This document shows positions 25,308 through 37,301 of a stretch of DNA of 64,000 bases, one piece after another. The translations under genes were made by a program, and so were the position numbers. Origin of the DNA: Phaeosaccion multiseriatum (taxonomy: Eukaryota > Ochrophyta, other classes); NCBI GenBank assembly GCA_965112735.1, contig OZ218959.1, positions 2,790,001-2,854,000 on the forward strand. Reading direction: 5' to 3'. The notes under the pieces were generated by a model, which was not told the DNA's origin, ran no database searches, and saw only the letters and a program-made list of their open reading frames with translations. Within the stretch, counting starts at the first letter, position 1. Each line of letters opens with the position of its first letter.

Positions 25308-25823
25308 TCCCCTTCCTTGTCGGGCAAGAAGCCCTAGCTCCTCTCCCCACTCCTCGGATCCTCAGGACAGACCACAGAAGAAGCCACCCACTCGCTCATG
25401 GGTGGCTCGGGAAGCGGATGTATGCCCCCGCCCCCCCCCCCATTTCGATCTCGAATTTGAGGAGGGGTCTGCTGCATGTACAAAATGCGTGCTCCTCCAA
25501 AGCGTCTCCTTTACGTGTTGATGGTACGCGTATGCGTCTCGCTGCATCCCCCCCCCTCCCCCCCCCCTCCTCCTCCGGTCTTGCCTCAAACTCCGCTTAG
25601 GGCGTTTGATGCGCATTCCATCCCCGTACAAGGTATCCTCCTGCCGTTCGGGAGAAACGTCCTCTGGCTACTCCTCCTCCTCCTCCTCTCGCTGCTACTG
25701 CTCGTCGTCGTCCTCCTCCTCCTCCTCCTCCTCCTCCTCCTAATCCTCCTCCTCTTCCTCTTTCTTCTCCTCTTCCTCTTCCTCCTCCTCCTCCTCCTCC
25801 TCTTCCTCCCCCTACTCCTCTTC

Positions 25824-25865
<42 letters not shown>

Positions 25866-27290
25866 CTCCTCCTCCCCCTCCTCCTCCTCCTCCTCCTCCT
25901 CCTCCCCGTGCTGCTCTTGCACCTTCCCCTCATCCTCCTCCCCCACCACACCAACCGCGACGCATGCGCTCTTTCCCCTCGCCGAGTCTCTTGTCTCCTT
26001 CCCCATCGCGGTTTTGGACTCAGCCCTCCGTCCCACAACAACCCGGCCAGCGCCCAGCCAGTCAGAAACACTCGCCTCCCCCCTCGGAGATCCCAGACCC
26101 CTCGGGAGATCAGTATCCACCGGCAGAACGGCGTCCGAACGGCGCTCCTTTGCCCTTCTTTCCTCCCCTTCCTCCTCCTGTTGCAAAAAAAGTTACTACT
26201 ACCGTGAAGTATTTTCTAAAAAAGGTTCACACAAAAACCCATCCCAACACGCAAAAGAATTGAATGTGCCCTCACAAAACTGCGGAAGGCAAGGGGTGGT
26301 ATGAGTCCTTCAACCCACCCCATTATACCTCACCGCCCCCCCCCCAAACACACAGGCAATGCCTGTGCACCACTGGCCACAAACAAGATATTATCGCATA
26401 TGTTAGACAGACAGACAGACAGTCACCCCCTCCTCTCCCTCCCTCCTCTCCCTGTGCTGCCGCCCTCCCTCGTGTTCTCCTGATGTGCTCTAAATGCGTC
26501 CGACATTTGAGGCACACAGAGAGAGAAATCGAGGGAAGGGGCGATCGAGGTGCGTGTCTTGTGTATACGAAGGTGGCACATCGGCGGCACCGAGAGACGA
26601 GACCCTCGAAGAGCGAAGAGCCAGTCGACCCCCCTCCCCCTCCTCCTCCTCCTCCCCCTCCTCCTCCTGCTCCTCCTGCTCCTCCTCGTCGTGTGGAGTA
26701 TGTGCGTGGCAATATCAACGGTTCCTTCCCACGTGCTGGCACATGTGCGACCCCCCCACCCTCCTGAAGTCGTTTGTACTGAGAGCGCCTTGCCTTGATT
26801 CGTCGGTTGCTGCCCTCAAATGTTAATGTGTGTTTGCTGCTTTTCCCGCAAGCTGTCGAGAAGGGTGTCTGCGTTTGCGAACCTGTCATGCGGTGATGAT
26901 CATGCGGATGGGGAGGAGGAGGAGGAGGAGGAGGAGGAGGAGGAGGAGGAGCAGGAGGAGCAGAAGAAGCAGGAGGAGCAGGAACGGCAGCAGCAGCAGC
27001 AGGAGGAGGCAGGAGGAGGAGCAGAGGGGTGAATTCGTGTAAAAAAAGCCCCCTAAACCAGCTTCCAACAGGCTTCAGGTACACTGACCACCTCGTGCAA
27101 GCACCCAAGTCCTTCCCCTCTTCTCACTCTTCTCACTCTTCTCATGCAACTCAGTTCACTCACTCTCCGCTTACTCCTCGCCCTACTCTCCCCTCTCACT
27201 CCACTCACTCCCCTTGCTCTTCTCTCAGTCTCCCCTCCCTACTCATCTTCTCAACCTCCCCACCCTACTCAATCTCTTCGCTCTCCTCAC
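24612..27290. other. Intergenic region kinase-HIT, no gene recognised
   Basis: 2.7 kb with the kinase promoter on its left side. It contains an ACAG tetranucleotide array (25266-25308), large CTC/CCT blocks (25664-25910), more CTC at 26637-26690, and GGA at 26910-26955. Frames through it are Arg-, Leu- or Pro-rich low complexity. I see no conserved domain. Confidence 0.5.
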
Positions 27291-28226
27291 TCACCAAGGG
27301 GAGCCTTGCCAGTGGTGGATCCTGCCCAAGATGTTCATTTTGCTGATGGGGCCGATGACCTGAAATTGAGAAATGTGTGGGCGAAGAGGGGAAGAAGAAG
27401 GGAGGGGGAGGTGGCAGTGACTGCATGTGTGAGTACCAGACTGTGAGGCCCTTCCCCATCCTCCACTTTCGCATCCCCCAGTCACAGCCACAGCCAGATC
27501 ACACACAGCCGCCGTCGATGAGAGGGGATAAACCGCTGACAAGCGCCCGACATGACAATCCGCCGCCGTTATGTCCAAACCCCGTTCTCTCGGCCCTTCT
27601 TTCCCTCTCAATGAACTATCAGTATCAATCAATCCAAACCAACTATCCATCCATCCATCCATCCATCGGCACCCTGCCACGACCACACAATACGCAACAC
27701 CATACGTACGTGCATGTGGAGGTAGGCGACTGAGAGAAAGGGGGGCATATGAAAGCCCATCGTTGCCTGCAATGGTACACGCGAACAAGAGGGGCAAGAC
27801 AAGACAAGACAAGGCAATTAGTCCCACCAGTTTGGGTGTCAGTGTGTGTGTGTATGTAAACGCGGGAGGAGCCGAGGAGCGGGGCCTTGAGTTATAGTCG
27901 CTCGCTTCTGTGGGCCCTCTGCATGATGAGAGAAGGAGGGTAAGCCCCAGGGGGGAAGGGGCGAGGAGGTACGAGTCATGAGTCTTCACCTTTGTCAGCT
28001 GTTGGTTCTCTGTCAGCCCAGCCTCCGAGAGGAGAAGTTTCCTGCCCAACGCTACCATCCCTTCCAGCATGTCGACGTGCTGTATGGAGGGGGTGAGGAA
28101 GGCCGGGTTGCGCAGGGAGACCTTCTTGGGAAGGATGAGCAGGTGTACCTGAAATGTACCGAGCAGTAGTGGTAGTAGTGGTGGTAGTAGTAGTAGTAGT
28201 AGTAGTGGGAGTAGTATTAGTAGTAA

Positions 28227-28316
<90 letters not shown>

Positions 28317-29009
28317 GAGGAGGAGGAGGAGGAGGAGGAGGAAGAAGAGGAGGTGGAAGAGGAGTAGCAGCAGGAGAAGAAGCGGAAGGTGGAGAGGGGA
28401 TAATTAGAGCGGCGAGGATGAGACCGAGGCGATAGAGGAGGAAGGCGGGACACGACCTACGCCCAGCAGCAGACGCCGCTGTTCTATGTGACATGAAGAA
28501 TAGGTAAGGCTTAGTGGAGTGTGTCAAGATGCGCTTACCTTGGATGCAGGTCTATGATCTTTGATAACGAGGAACTGGTTTTGGTGATGTGGGGTGAGGA
28601 AGGGAGGAAATGGGGGGGAGGAGAGGGGAGAGAGGGAAAATTAGCGCGACAAGAAGCAGAGATAGGCTTCATCTTTCATCAATCAGTAATAGAGCATCCC
28701 CCTTCCCTCTCTCCCTCTCTCCCTCTTGACGGCACCTTGCACAAGTCCTGTGTCTTCCCTTCCCTCCCTCCTCTCCCTCACAGCGCGTCTCACGTACATC
28801 ATCATCCTCCCATACGACCTCTGCAGGCTCCTCCTTCAGAATGATCCTGGCGAAGACATTCTAAAGCCGAGCAGAGCAGTGGAAAGACAAAGAGAAGGAA
28901 GAGGGGAGGGATGAGGAGGAAGGAAAAACAAGGAGGGGGAACTATTCTATGAGCTCACATTTGGTGGCGCCTCTGCACCCCCCACGCAGGCTTCAAATAG
29001 CTCCGGCAT
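27291..29009 (-). CDS. HIT-domain protein (histidine-triad nucleotide-binding, HINT-like)
   Basis: Small nucleotide hydrolase or transferase of the histidine-triad family, 144 residues in six tiny phase-0 exons: 29009-28959, 28860-28798, 28574-28539, 28148-27990, 27766-27710, 27359-27291. Conserved blocks in order: NVFARIILKEEPAEVVWEDD (N-terminal strand), FLVIKDHRPASK, VHLLILPKK, then GFHMPPFLSVAYLHMHV, the histidine triad in the form HMHV, and a C-terminal IGPISKMNI. The Pro-Pro-Phe before the triad and the C-terminal tail resemble HINT3-type proteins, which hydrolyse AMP conjugates. The second triad position is Met rather than a small hydrophobic residue, and the preceding usual Asp-His is Ala-Tyr. 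The start was chosen because exon 1 is in phase and gives a normal length. The 28.15-28.53 kb intron is a trinucleotide array. Confidence 0.9.
28165..28350 (+). repeat. (AGT)n / (AGG)n array in HIT intron
   Basis: About 45 AGT units followed by AGG units in HIT intron 3. Spurious poly-V, poly-Y and poly-T frames run through it. Confidence 0.93.
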
Positions 29010-29435
29010 GGAAGCTCAGTAGAGCAAGAGAAGTAGCACCAGGAGTGGAGGAAAGCGGTGGAAAGAAAGAGAAAGAGGAGAAAGCGATCAGAAAGGGGGG
29101 GGGGGATAGATGGCAGCCGATGGAGGATAGCCCGCGATCTGATCATCTGCAGCAGTCCCTACTTATGAGAAGGAAGGCTTGAGCATGAGAAGGCGAAATA
29201 GAAGGCCCTCGAGAGAAATGGAACTCCCCCCTCTTCGTTTCGGAGGGAGGGGGGGTGAGTACTTGTATGTTACCAAGGGTACGTAAGGAGTGGCGGAACT
29301 TCTTCGTGCTTGCTCACGCCCCCAAAACAAGATTCGGGGCCACAGTTGCCTCTCGGTGGACCGCGTGTACGGGGCAAGGAGGAAAGGCATATTTGAACCT
29401 TTCAATCTTGAGCAAAGGTGCTGCTTTATACGGAG

Positions 29436-30054
29436 ATGGGAGCAGCGAGCAGCAAGAGGAACGGCTTGAGTGTGCTGAAGTTGTTGAACTCAGAGGGTAT
29501 CCCGGACGAGGGAAAGGAATGCAACCGTGTGGCCTTCATAGGAAACGTTCCGCGGCTGGAGTTCCTGCCCTCCAATGAGGTCAACGTGCCGTATGACTTT
29601 TACATGTGGCACTTTGCGATACAGGCCACCCCCAGCATTAGAGTTGGTGCTGAACGACCCCAAGGTCAGGGCGGAGCTGGAGTCTGCAGAGCCACATAGT
29701 GGCCCGGGTTGGAGGCTGAAATCTCGGGCGACTACTGCCGCTCAGGAGGGTCAATGTGACACTCTACCGTGGCTACATGCCAATGCGCGTGAGCTTGTGT
29801 CTGGGATGAAGTGGTTTGCTACGTCGTCGTGAAAGGCAGCAAGAGCCTGGCCATGCTGCAGTGGCTCCAATCGGAAGAGGTGGGCTGCACGTGGGACGCG
29901 GACGGGTGCCCAGAGACCATCAGGAGAGATTGGGAAGTGGAGGAGAATGAAGGCAGAGAATGGGACATTAAGCCCGACGTGTTTTGAGGAGATCAAGCAG
30001 TGGGTCCATGCCAACGGGCACCCCTACGATTGCGAGTCCGACTGCGAGGACTGA
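29436..30054 (+). pseudogene. Decayed ankyrin-like protein gene
   Basis: Protein-like blocks in successive frames: MGAASSKRNGLSVLKLLNSE and onward to FYMWHFAIQAT, then LELVLNDPKVRAELESA one frame over, then LAMLQWLQSEEVGCTWDADG, and finally EEIKQWVHANGHPYDCES before a stop at 30054. The '..LQWL....GC.WD' and 'KQWVHANGHPYD' patterns match degenerate ankyrin repeats common in algal genomes. At least three frame changes without usable splice sites argue for a pseudogene. Introns cannot be fully excluded. Confidence 0.5.
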
Positions 30055-30737
30055 GGCTGCAGGGCTGTGTTTGTTGGCATGGACCTATGGTTTCGTGCCC
30101 CAAAACACATCGTCATCGATGTCCCATTCTTGACCTTCATTATGCACTTCCTCCCAATGACTGCGGCTCGTTGGGCGGGCTCCGCTATGGTCCATCTACA
30201 CTCCTAATACGAAGTACTACTACGCATGTGGTAGACCGGAGCTGAAAGCAGAGGGACAGCTTTCGCATGCATGAGCAAGCAGGTCGAAGAGGGACTTTTA
30301 AATTTTAAGTATCACTCTCCTTCGTTCCAAGCATTACGTATATTTTTTGTGTACACTTTATGTTCACCTATCGAAAACCGCACCGCCTCCAAAGCGTTGC
30401 CTGTGTTCTCATTCTGCGTTGCACTGGCCGGACTAACCAGTGTCCCTTCCAGCAGCACCCCCCCCCTTCTCTCCTCTTGTCTCCTTTGCTCTCCTCGCCT
30501 CTCTCCCCCTTCTCTCACGCTGTAATGTTTGTCCGACGCAAGAAACAAAAAAAAAGCTCCCTGACCTGACCTGCGTACATGCATGCGCCAGAGAAACTCC
30601 CCTCCCCTCCCTTCCCTTCCCTTCCACTTTCAAGGCCTCGACTTGCCCCCCCCCCAACCCCCAAACGTCTCAAGCCCAAATGCTCATCCTGCCCTCGTAT
30701 GATTGATTGTGCCTGGTCTTATCTGCCCCAATCCTCT
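30055..30737. other. Spacer, no gene seen
   Basis: Contains AATACGAAGTACTACTACG at about 30205 and poly-C/poly-A tracts, and the 3' flank of the minus-strand VCBS-like gene. No coding signal. Confidence 0.4.
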
Positions 30738-33700
30738 TTAACCAAGCACGGACGCAGAGGCAGCAGCAGCCATACTCAGCACGTAGATCTTATCCTTATC
30801 GTAGGAAGGTACAAAGATCTTCGCCCAGCCATCATCATCATCATCGTACTCTTCCCCGCACCCACCGAACCCCACCTCCTCGGACGACAATCGCCCCCCA
30901 CTAGTCCCACCCCCACTCCCTCTGCTTCCTCCTCCATGTCCCTGTCGAGGCGCCCGCTTCTTGCCTTGCCCGAACAGCGGGCGGTGAGTGATGGCCAGAC
31001 TGCCAATGGTACCGTCGCACTCAATGGTGGCCGCGAGGTCGTACTGCAAGTCCCGTGTGCCTTCCTCGGGCCTGTGTGTGTGAGAGAGAGAGAGAGAGTG
31101 GGACACAGAGAAAGGGGATGAGGGGAGGAGGGCAACCCAGGCGGCACAGGGGGAGGGAGGAGAGAGGCGGAAGGTCACTCAGCCATTCACTCACTCACTG
31201 GCTCACTTATCTCAACCAGGCACACACTCAGCTGACCTAACCAAACACTTTCGACTGACCAATGAACCGACCCGTAGGGCCCGACTGTGCGATGCATAGG
31301 TGCCTCACACACGCCCACAATCATAAAAACACCCCAACTATTACTATGCCCCACTACTTAGCTGCTACACCACCACCACCACCAACAACAACAACCAACA
31401 ACAACAACAGCAACAGCAAAAAAAAACAAAAAAAACTCCAACAGCAACAACAACAGCAACAGCGACCCCCCAACAACAACTCTCTCTCCCCTGTGGGCCC
31501 TGTGGTGGATGACATCACACACTCGCACTAACACTATAACACACACACACTCACTCACACTCACGCACTCACTCACACACTCACACACTCACTCACTCAC
31601 TCACTCACTCACTCACTCATTCACTCACCGGAACAAGTAAGCGGTCTGGGAGCAGTCCCCCGCTAAGGCAATATAGGGCTTGCGCACGCCCTCCATGCAG
31701 CGGTGAGGGTGAAACACGTAAGGAAAGCCGGGGGCGCCGGGATTGATGCCCAGCCCCTTGACCTTAAAGCCGCTGGCGATGACCTTCTTGGGCCAGCCTG
31801 GGCTCGGATAGATGCGCTGATACACGCGCCAGTCCTGAGGTATCTCGTATGCATAAAGAGCTCCCCCTTCGCCTCTCTCCCCGCCTCCCGTTACAATCTC
31901 GTCCATGGCGCTCTCCTTCCGCACGGCTGTACTGCTGCTACTGTCGCTGTCCTCGCCGTTGTCTGTCCTATCGTTTCTCGCTTGCTGTCTGATGGCGGCG
32001 TAGTCATAGGTGCATTCGTGGCTGGTGACGAGGAGGTGCGAGGGCCGTTGGCTTCCATCGGCACGCAGGTTCGCGGCCACAACGCTGTATGCGCTTCCCA
32101 CGCGATCGTCCAGCACGTACGATTGCACCACCTTGTTGGTATTATTGGGGAGGGGGGGATATGCCCATGCATAAAGAGAACGAGAGACGCACATACACAA
32201 GAGAGACGGAGGCAGAGAAAAGGGCAAGGAAAGAAGGACACACAACACAAAGAGGAAAGGGAGGCGTGTCAGCTGGCTCGCTTGGCTTGGTGTGCCCACA
32301 ACGAGTGCGAGGGTGTGAGGATGCAAGGGGTACCTTCCGCCTTGAACACAGCGCAAGCCAAAGGAACAGCAGACAATGTCCGTAAGCACACCCACACGAG
32401 CACATGGTGTCCGCTTTCGCTCCCAGCAGTGGCTCTCCCTCCCTCCCTCCCTCGCTCGCTCCATGAAAGCCAAGCAAAGCAAGCACAAGCCAAAGCACGC
32501 ATAGCCAAGCAAGCGGAAGACTACTCACGTGAGGCCGCTTCCCGAGCGATCCGTCCCCCCACGATACAGAGTGCATGGTGAGTCGCTTGCCAAAGAACTC
32601 CGCACAGAACACCTCCACCGTCGAATCATTCACGTCCAAGTCCACCACTTCAAACATCACATCCGGCCCCTGCACGAGCACAGTCTCTCTCCAGGGTAGG
32701 GCGTAGGGGGCCAGAGGGTCAGCCACCGAGGGTGCCTCCAACAACACGAGCTCTCCCTGACCCTGGGCGAAGATCGGCTTGCTTGCCCGGGCCGTCAAGA
32801 CACCCCTGCGACCTCCGCCCATGTCCACCCACTGCGCCTTGTGGTAGAACCAGTTGTTTCGCCGGCTCTTGTTCTCGCCCGTGATTTTCACCACTCGATC
32901 AAAGTCGCACACCCTACCGATACGATCATCGCCACCACCACTACCACTGCTCCTGCTGGGGCTCCTGCTGGGGCTCCTGCTGCTGCCACTACCTTCTCTG
33001 AAACGTGCCCGTTCCTCGGCATCCTTCTGTAGGCCCCCATCGTCACCACCGTCGCCACCCGACTCGGAAACCACGATATAAACCCCCCCCTCGCTCTTGC
33101 CAGGCATGAGGAAGCCGTCTGCGATGAGCAATCCGTCCAAGCGGGCCGGACCTGCCACCTCTGCCTCCCCCTCCTCCACCTCTTCCTCCTCCTCCACCAC
33201 CACTGGAGTCCAGCTCTCTCCCCAAGACGCATCGTCATCAGCAGCAGAGGCAGCAGCAGTTGGTGATTCAGCAGCCGGAGGACCACCCTCGGCTGTTTTG
33301 CCTGGCCCCCTGAGTCGCCCCTGGGGTACCTCTCCGACCTCGTTTGGCCACTGCATGACTCCCTGTGCGTGCGAGGTGGTGTGAGAGTGGAGGAGAGAGA
33401 TGGTAGGAGCGAAGTGAGAAGGAGGAAGGAGGAGGAGGAGGAGGAGGAGGAGGAGGAGGAGGAGGAGAAAGGGTTCCTCGCGAGGGAGGAAACACACAGA
33501 CACATACCTCAAGAAGGCCTGTCAGCCTTGGCCGGTACTTGAATGCCCCCTCTCCGCCCCCCTGTGCCGGGTCCAGATCGATGCTGCACACCGCCCCTCC
33601 CTGCGCCAAACCGAACTGAGTCACGAGAAGAGAGGTTATCCCGCCGTGCTCCGTCACCTTTCGTTCAGTAAGTGAGGGAGGGAGTAGGGGAGTCGATGAG

Positions 33701-34736
33701 TACTTGAGTGGGTGAGTGAGTGAGTGGATGTGTGGGTGTGTTAGTGGGTGAGTGAGTAGGTGAGTGACTGAGTGATGCTCCTGCCGGGGTTGTGGATCAA
33801 AGTCTACCAATACGGGCATTGGGTAGACATGTACGTGACCACCACCACCACCACCACCACCACCTTGGTGGCCCCTCGCTTCGCCTTACCTTTAAATATG
33901 AAGGTCGTGAAATATCCATCTCCCCCATGAGCTTGATGGAGTCTGCATACCTCTGCGGTGTGACTTGCCCTCCTCCTCCCTGAATCGACAGCCCTCCCTC
34001 TCCACTGCTGCTGCTGCTGCCGGGGATAGAAACGCCTTCTCCCCCCTCCGCTGCATCTGCAGACCGCCCCTCCTCCCCTGCCCGCTTCAGCAGCACGTCC
34101 ACCGGACAATCGTCCGGAGCAGGGACAGCACCCGCACCAGCACCAGCACCAGCAGACGGACCATACGGAACCCCTCCTCCGATGCTCCCCAAAGAACGGC
34201 TGGAGAAGCCCCGCGGGGTGGGAGTAGCAGCCTCTGCGCCGTTGACGTACAAGAGTGACCTGCCCTGCGCTCTAGGCATGAGCTGGAGGGAGCAGGGAAG
34301 GGGCGTGCTAGGGCCCAGGTGGGCAAGGTGGAAGGGGAGGGAAAGCCTCTTCTCCTCTGCCTCGTCAAATCTCCTCCGACTGGTGGTACTACTGCTACCT
34401 CCACCTCCACCGACCCAGCTCACGGTTGGCTTAGTTTCGATAAAGTCGCCTACGCTTCCTCCCTTCTTGTCAGCCGTGGCGGCTGTGGAAGCTGTGGCTC
34501 CTGCCGACGCTGCATTCTCTGCCGCGGCGCGTTTGGCTGCGGTCTCGGCCCCTACCTTTGTGGGCAGCCAGCGACCCGCCCGACCCGCAGCCTGCGCAAA
34601 CTCGGTCGTCAAGTCCGTCACGCCCCTCACGGCCCCGTTGACAAAGCCATTGACAACGCCGTACCCGTTGGCCCGCCCAGCTCCAGCCTTCATAGCGTCG
34701 CCCCGGCTGCTTGTTCCACTACCATCGCTACTACTA

Positions 34737-34792
<56 letters not shown>

Positions 34793-35320
34793 ACTGCTAC
34801 TACTACTTCTCCCACTACTGCTCCTGTTGCTACTTCTGCTGCTTCTTCCTTCCTCTCCCAGCTCTTCCACAGAGCGCAGAGAGGCCAAAGGCGCCGGTGC
34901 CTTGACGGGGAATTCCGATCCCGCAGCAGGTTCGTCCTCCACTGCAGAACGTGCACCAAAACGGTCCTCCAATCCACTGCGGCTGACATAAACTGCTGAG
35001 CCGTCTCGTCTTCGCCTCACAGCACATCGTCTAAAGTGCTGCTGTGAAGGCTGGCCCTGCTGATTTTGGACGTTTCGGTTTGGCGGGTCCGACCACAAAG
35101 ACGCTTTCGCTGCTCGACGTGTGTGTGTGGCTGTGGGAATGAGGGCCGCAGACGGCTGCACGGCACAAAGGGCCAGCAGCAGACTGCGGCTCGCGCTACA
35201 CACCGTCAAGGTCTTTGAGGTCCCACTGCGGCACGCGTTGCTGCTGCTCCTGGTGCTACCACCGCCGCCGCTGCTGTGGTGGCTACAAGCGACGCCCCGC
35301 CTTCGCCTCTGCCCAGGCAT
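30738..35320 (-). CDS. VCBS/FG-GAP-like beta-propeller protein
   Basis: Five exons with consistent phases: 35320-33890, 33657-33508, 33362-32529, 32131-31629, 31071-30738, about 1083 residues. The N-terminal 400 residues are Ser-rich and of low complexity. A hydrophobic stretch (SLLLALCAVQPSAALIP) may be a signal or targeting segment. The conserved C-terminal two-thirds includes GGITSLLVTQFGLAQGG, ARLDGLLIADGFLMPGKS, HLLVTSHECTYDYAAI, GGALYAYEIP, IALAGDCSQTAYLFRP and GWAKIFVPSYDKDKIYVLSM. This recurring 'LLV..DG....YAYE' pattern resembles fungal and algal proteins with VCBS/FG-GAP propeller repeats. Molecular role unknown. A dispersed motif copy is read ESPTAAAS. The start is uncertain: an in-frame upstream ATG exists at 35602, but it would run into the duplicated UBA2 segment. 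Confidence 0.65.
33253..33273 (+). repeat. Dispersed motif copy in coding sequence
   Basis: CAGTTGGTGATTCAGCAG (one mismatch), antisense to the VCBS-like gene, which reads it as AESPTAAA. Confidence 0.85.
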
Positions 35321-35570
35321 CAGCGCTTTGGGGGAGGATGTAAGAGTCAGCACTGCATCGTGGTGGAAAAGAGAGGGAAGTCCAATTATGGAGGGCTGTG
35401 TCAGAAGAGACCACCCCAGACAGCGCCCCGAGTATGCCGTATCGATAAACCTAGAGGCAGAGAGTAAGTTTTCCCTTGCCGAATCTCCACAAGGGAGATC
35501 AACCCAAGGAAAGGTGGAAAGAGAACTCTTTACAAGCCCCCCTACAGAGAGAGAGTACGTATAGCGCCCG

Positions 35571-35945
35571 GGGGGGGAAGTGAGTTTCAGCTCGTTGGGC
35601 ACCTACCTAATAGTAACGCAAAGATAAAGATCGAGGAGGTACATGTATCTTCGGGAGCCAAGGCTCCTCCCCGCGACCGATACGCTCACCTGCGAGCCAC
35701 GATGGTAGGCCAGAATAAGGAGGAACGGATCACTTTTACATGCATCAATTGCTTAATTTTTCCCTCCGTATCTGCTGCCTGTCTTCGACCTTCCCGTCCT
35801 GGCCTCGGCCGCAGGGAGTGGAGTTATTCGACAAGGTGCAGGCCGCCAAGCTACTCGTTGTAGGCGCAGGAGGGATCGGTGAGTGCGTGAGTGCGCGTGG
35901 ATGTAGACCGCCCGACTGATCCAAGGAGGGGGGAAGTGGGCAGAC
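35571..35945 (+). pseudogene. Truncated duplicate of the UBA2 5' region
   Basis: Near-identical to 40018-40437: upstream sequence, end of exon 1, intron 1, exon 2 (reading [20 protein letters not shown]) and start of intron 2. About 60 bp around the start codon, including the ATG and first codons, is replaced, so it cannot start a UBA2 protein. Same orientation as the intact gene 4.4 kb downstream. Confidence 0.9.
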
Positions 35946-37301
35946 GGACATCTCGGACAAGTTTGCGCAGTGCACAAGTATGTTGTCCAGGCCAGAAATA
36001 GCGGTAGCTGACGCCTTTGTGGGCGCCTCTCTGCCTGCTCCCCGCCCCCTAATCCGCACAGAGTGATCGCACTGCACGGTCATGGGTGAGATTGGAATGA
36101 CGTTGCGAAGAGGAGGCTGCTGAGCAATCTCCTCAGGACTGAAGAACTGCTCGCCCCGGTAGCCCGAGAAGTGCACAAACACAGCCAAGGGAAGCGGAGG
36201 AGGACGTGTTCCCTCAGCCCAGTGCATATGGACGAGCGTGCCTCTCGATCCATTGCTCAGCCCCGCCGTGGTCCAAATGTTGTTGTTGAGCATGACCTCT
36301 GTGCCAACACCCAAGTACAGGCGGGCTCGCAATTGGCGGAAGTGCTTCTCGTCCACGTTGCGGTCTCCTGGGGTGGAGTGCTCAGCATCGATGCGCGCAA
36401 CATCGCTCTCAAGCCCATTGAGCTGCTCAGTGTTGCGCCTGTCGGCCTGGGCATTGGTCGGGTAGAGATGAGGAGCAGAGGCGAAGCGTTCCTGCTCCTC
36501 CCGAGAGAGGTTGGTGCGGAAACGCGTGCTGAGAAGCTCATAGTCCTCGTGCGTCACAGCGCCTCGTGCGATCCTGCCAAGTGTGGCGCGAAAAGCCGCC
36601 TGCGCCTCCCCGTCCTGCCTCATCACCTCAGTCAGCTGGACGACAACGCTGATGCTCTCCCACGCCGCCCTGCCTGCGATGCTGTGTGCTGACTGTGCGC
36701 CACTAGACTGATTCTGCCCGCCGCCCCACAAGGGCTGCCCCCCTACCGGTGGCAGTTGCAAGGGGTCGCCTGCCATGATGATGCTGAGCCCGCCGAAGGG
36801 GAGATGCCTGGTGCGAGGTCGTGCCTGTCTACATCGCGCGTCGATCTGCCCCAACAGTTCCCGGCTCATCATGGACAGCTCGTCGATGATGATGTAGTCC
36901 ATGTCCTGCAGGGAGTCTTGGAGGCGTCGTAGCTGCTCGCCGCTCAGGTGCTGAAGCTCATTCCGAGTCCCGAGGTTGAAGCCGGAGTGGATGGTGGTCC
37001 CGCCAATGAGCTGAGCCGCATTGCCAGTGGGAGCCATCAAGCGTACCCGGCGCTCCCCCAAGGTATGCACTATGGCATTGATGACACGCGTTTTGCCCGT
37101 CACAGCGGTCCCTGTGAGCACCATCAGAAGGGCCTCTGGCGGCGGCGAGGACGTAGAAGCTGCTCTCGACGCGTCCAGAGCGGCGGCGTGATTGATGACG
37201 GTGTCGTACGCAAGTGCCTGCGCCTCGTTGAGCCCCGTCCTCTCCACGCTCGGTCTGTCCATGCTTGAGGCCCCTCCTGTCCTGCTTCTCATGGAGGCCA
37301 C
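35745..37301 (-). CDS. Pif1-like SF1 DNA helicase, left copy of palindrome
   Basis: Intronless 518-codon frame. Motifs: GTAVTGKT at 64-71 (Walker A; the usual Gly after Ala is Val), IIIDELSMMS at 137-146 (Walker B), MAGDPLQLPPVG (motif III), VVQLTEVMRQ (motif IV), and MLNNNIWTTAGLSNGSRG with the following VHFSGYRG. The C-terminal YVALSR-type motif VI is absent. Instead the last 110 or so codons run antisense into the duplicated UBA2 segment, so the 3' end looks truncated and fused. Family role: 5'-3' DNA helicase in replication or repair, also found in transposons and large DNA viruses. The absence of introns and the island context suggest an acquired or mobile origin. Its coding capacity is intact except for the missing C-terminus. 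Confidence 0.83.
   Translation of the reverse strand: MASMRSRTGGASSMDRPSVERTGLNEAQALAYDTVINHAAALDASRAASTSSPPPEALLMVLTGTAVTGKTRVINAIVHTLGERRVRLMAPTGNAAQLIGGTTIHSGFNLGTRNELQHLSGEQLRRLQDSLQDMDYIIIDELSMMSRELLGQIDARCRQARPRTRHLPFGGLSIIMAGDPLQLPPVGGQPLWGGGQNQSSGAQSAHSIAGRAAWESISVVVQLTEVMRQDGEAQAAFRATLGRIARGAVTHEDYELLSTRFRTNLSREEQERFASAPHLYPTNAQADRRNTEQLNGLESDVARIDAEHSTPGDRNVDEKHFRQLRARLYLGVGTEVMLNNNIWTTAGLSNGSRGTLVHMHWAEGTRPPPLPLAVFVHFSGYRGEQFFSPEEIAQQPPLRNVIPISPMTVQCDHSVRIRGRGAGREAPTKASATAISGLDNILVHCANLSEMSVCPLPPSLDQSGGLHPRALTHSPIPPAPTTSSLAACTLSNNSTPCGRGQDGKVEDRQQIRREKLSN

Noticed and set aside
24902-25327. Minus-strand frame with a hydrophobic segment (MRIIFGGMVAVSACVLCFVW)
   Set aside because: Could be a signal peptide, but the rest is an ACAG-repeat translation and low complexity, with no conserved block and no partner exon found.
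25586-26071. Arg-rich minus-strand frame and Leu-rich plus-strand frame
   Set aside because: Both derive from CTC/CCT arrays; no conserved sequence.
27291-28070. Single 259-codon minus-strand frame
   Set aside because: Two HIT introns happen to stay open. The conserved blocks require splicing at 27990/27766 and 27710/27359.
28217-28453. Poly-Tyr, poly-Thr and poly-Val frames
   Set aside because: Translations of the AGT/ACT array in a HIT intron.
35321-35602. Upstream in-frame ATG extending the VCBS-like protein by 94 residues
   Set aside because: The extension overlaps the start of the duplicated UBA2 segment and shows no conserved sequence; the ATG at 35320 is more likely, though not proven.
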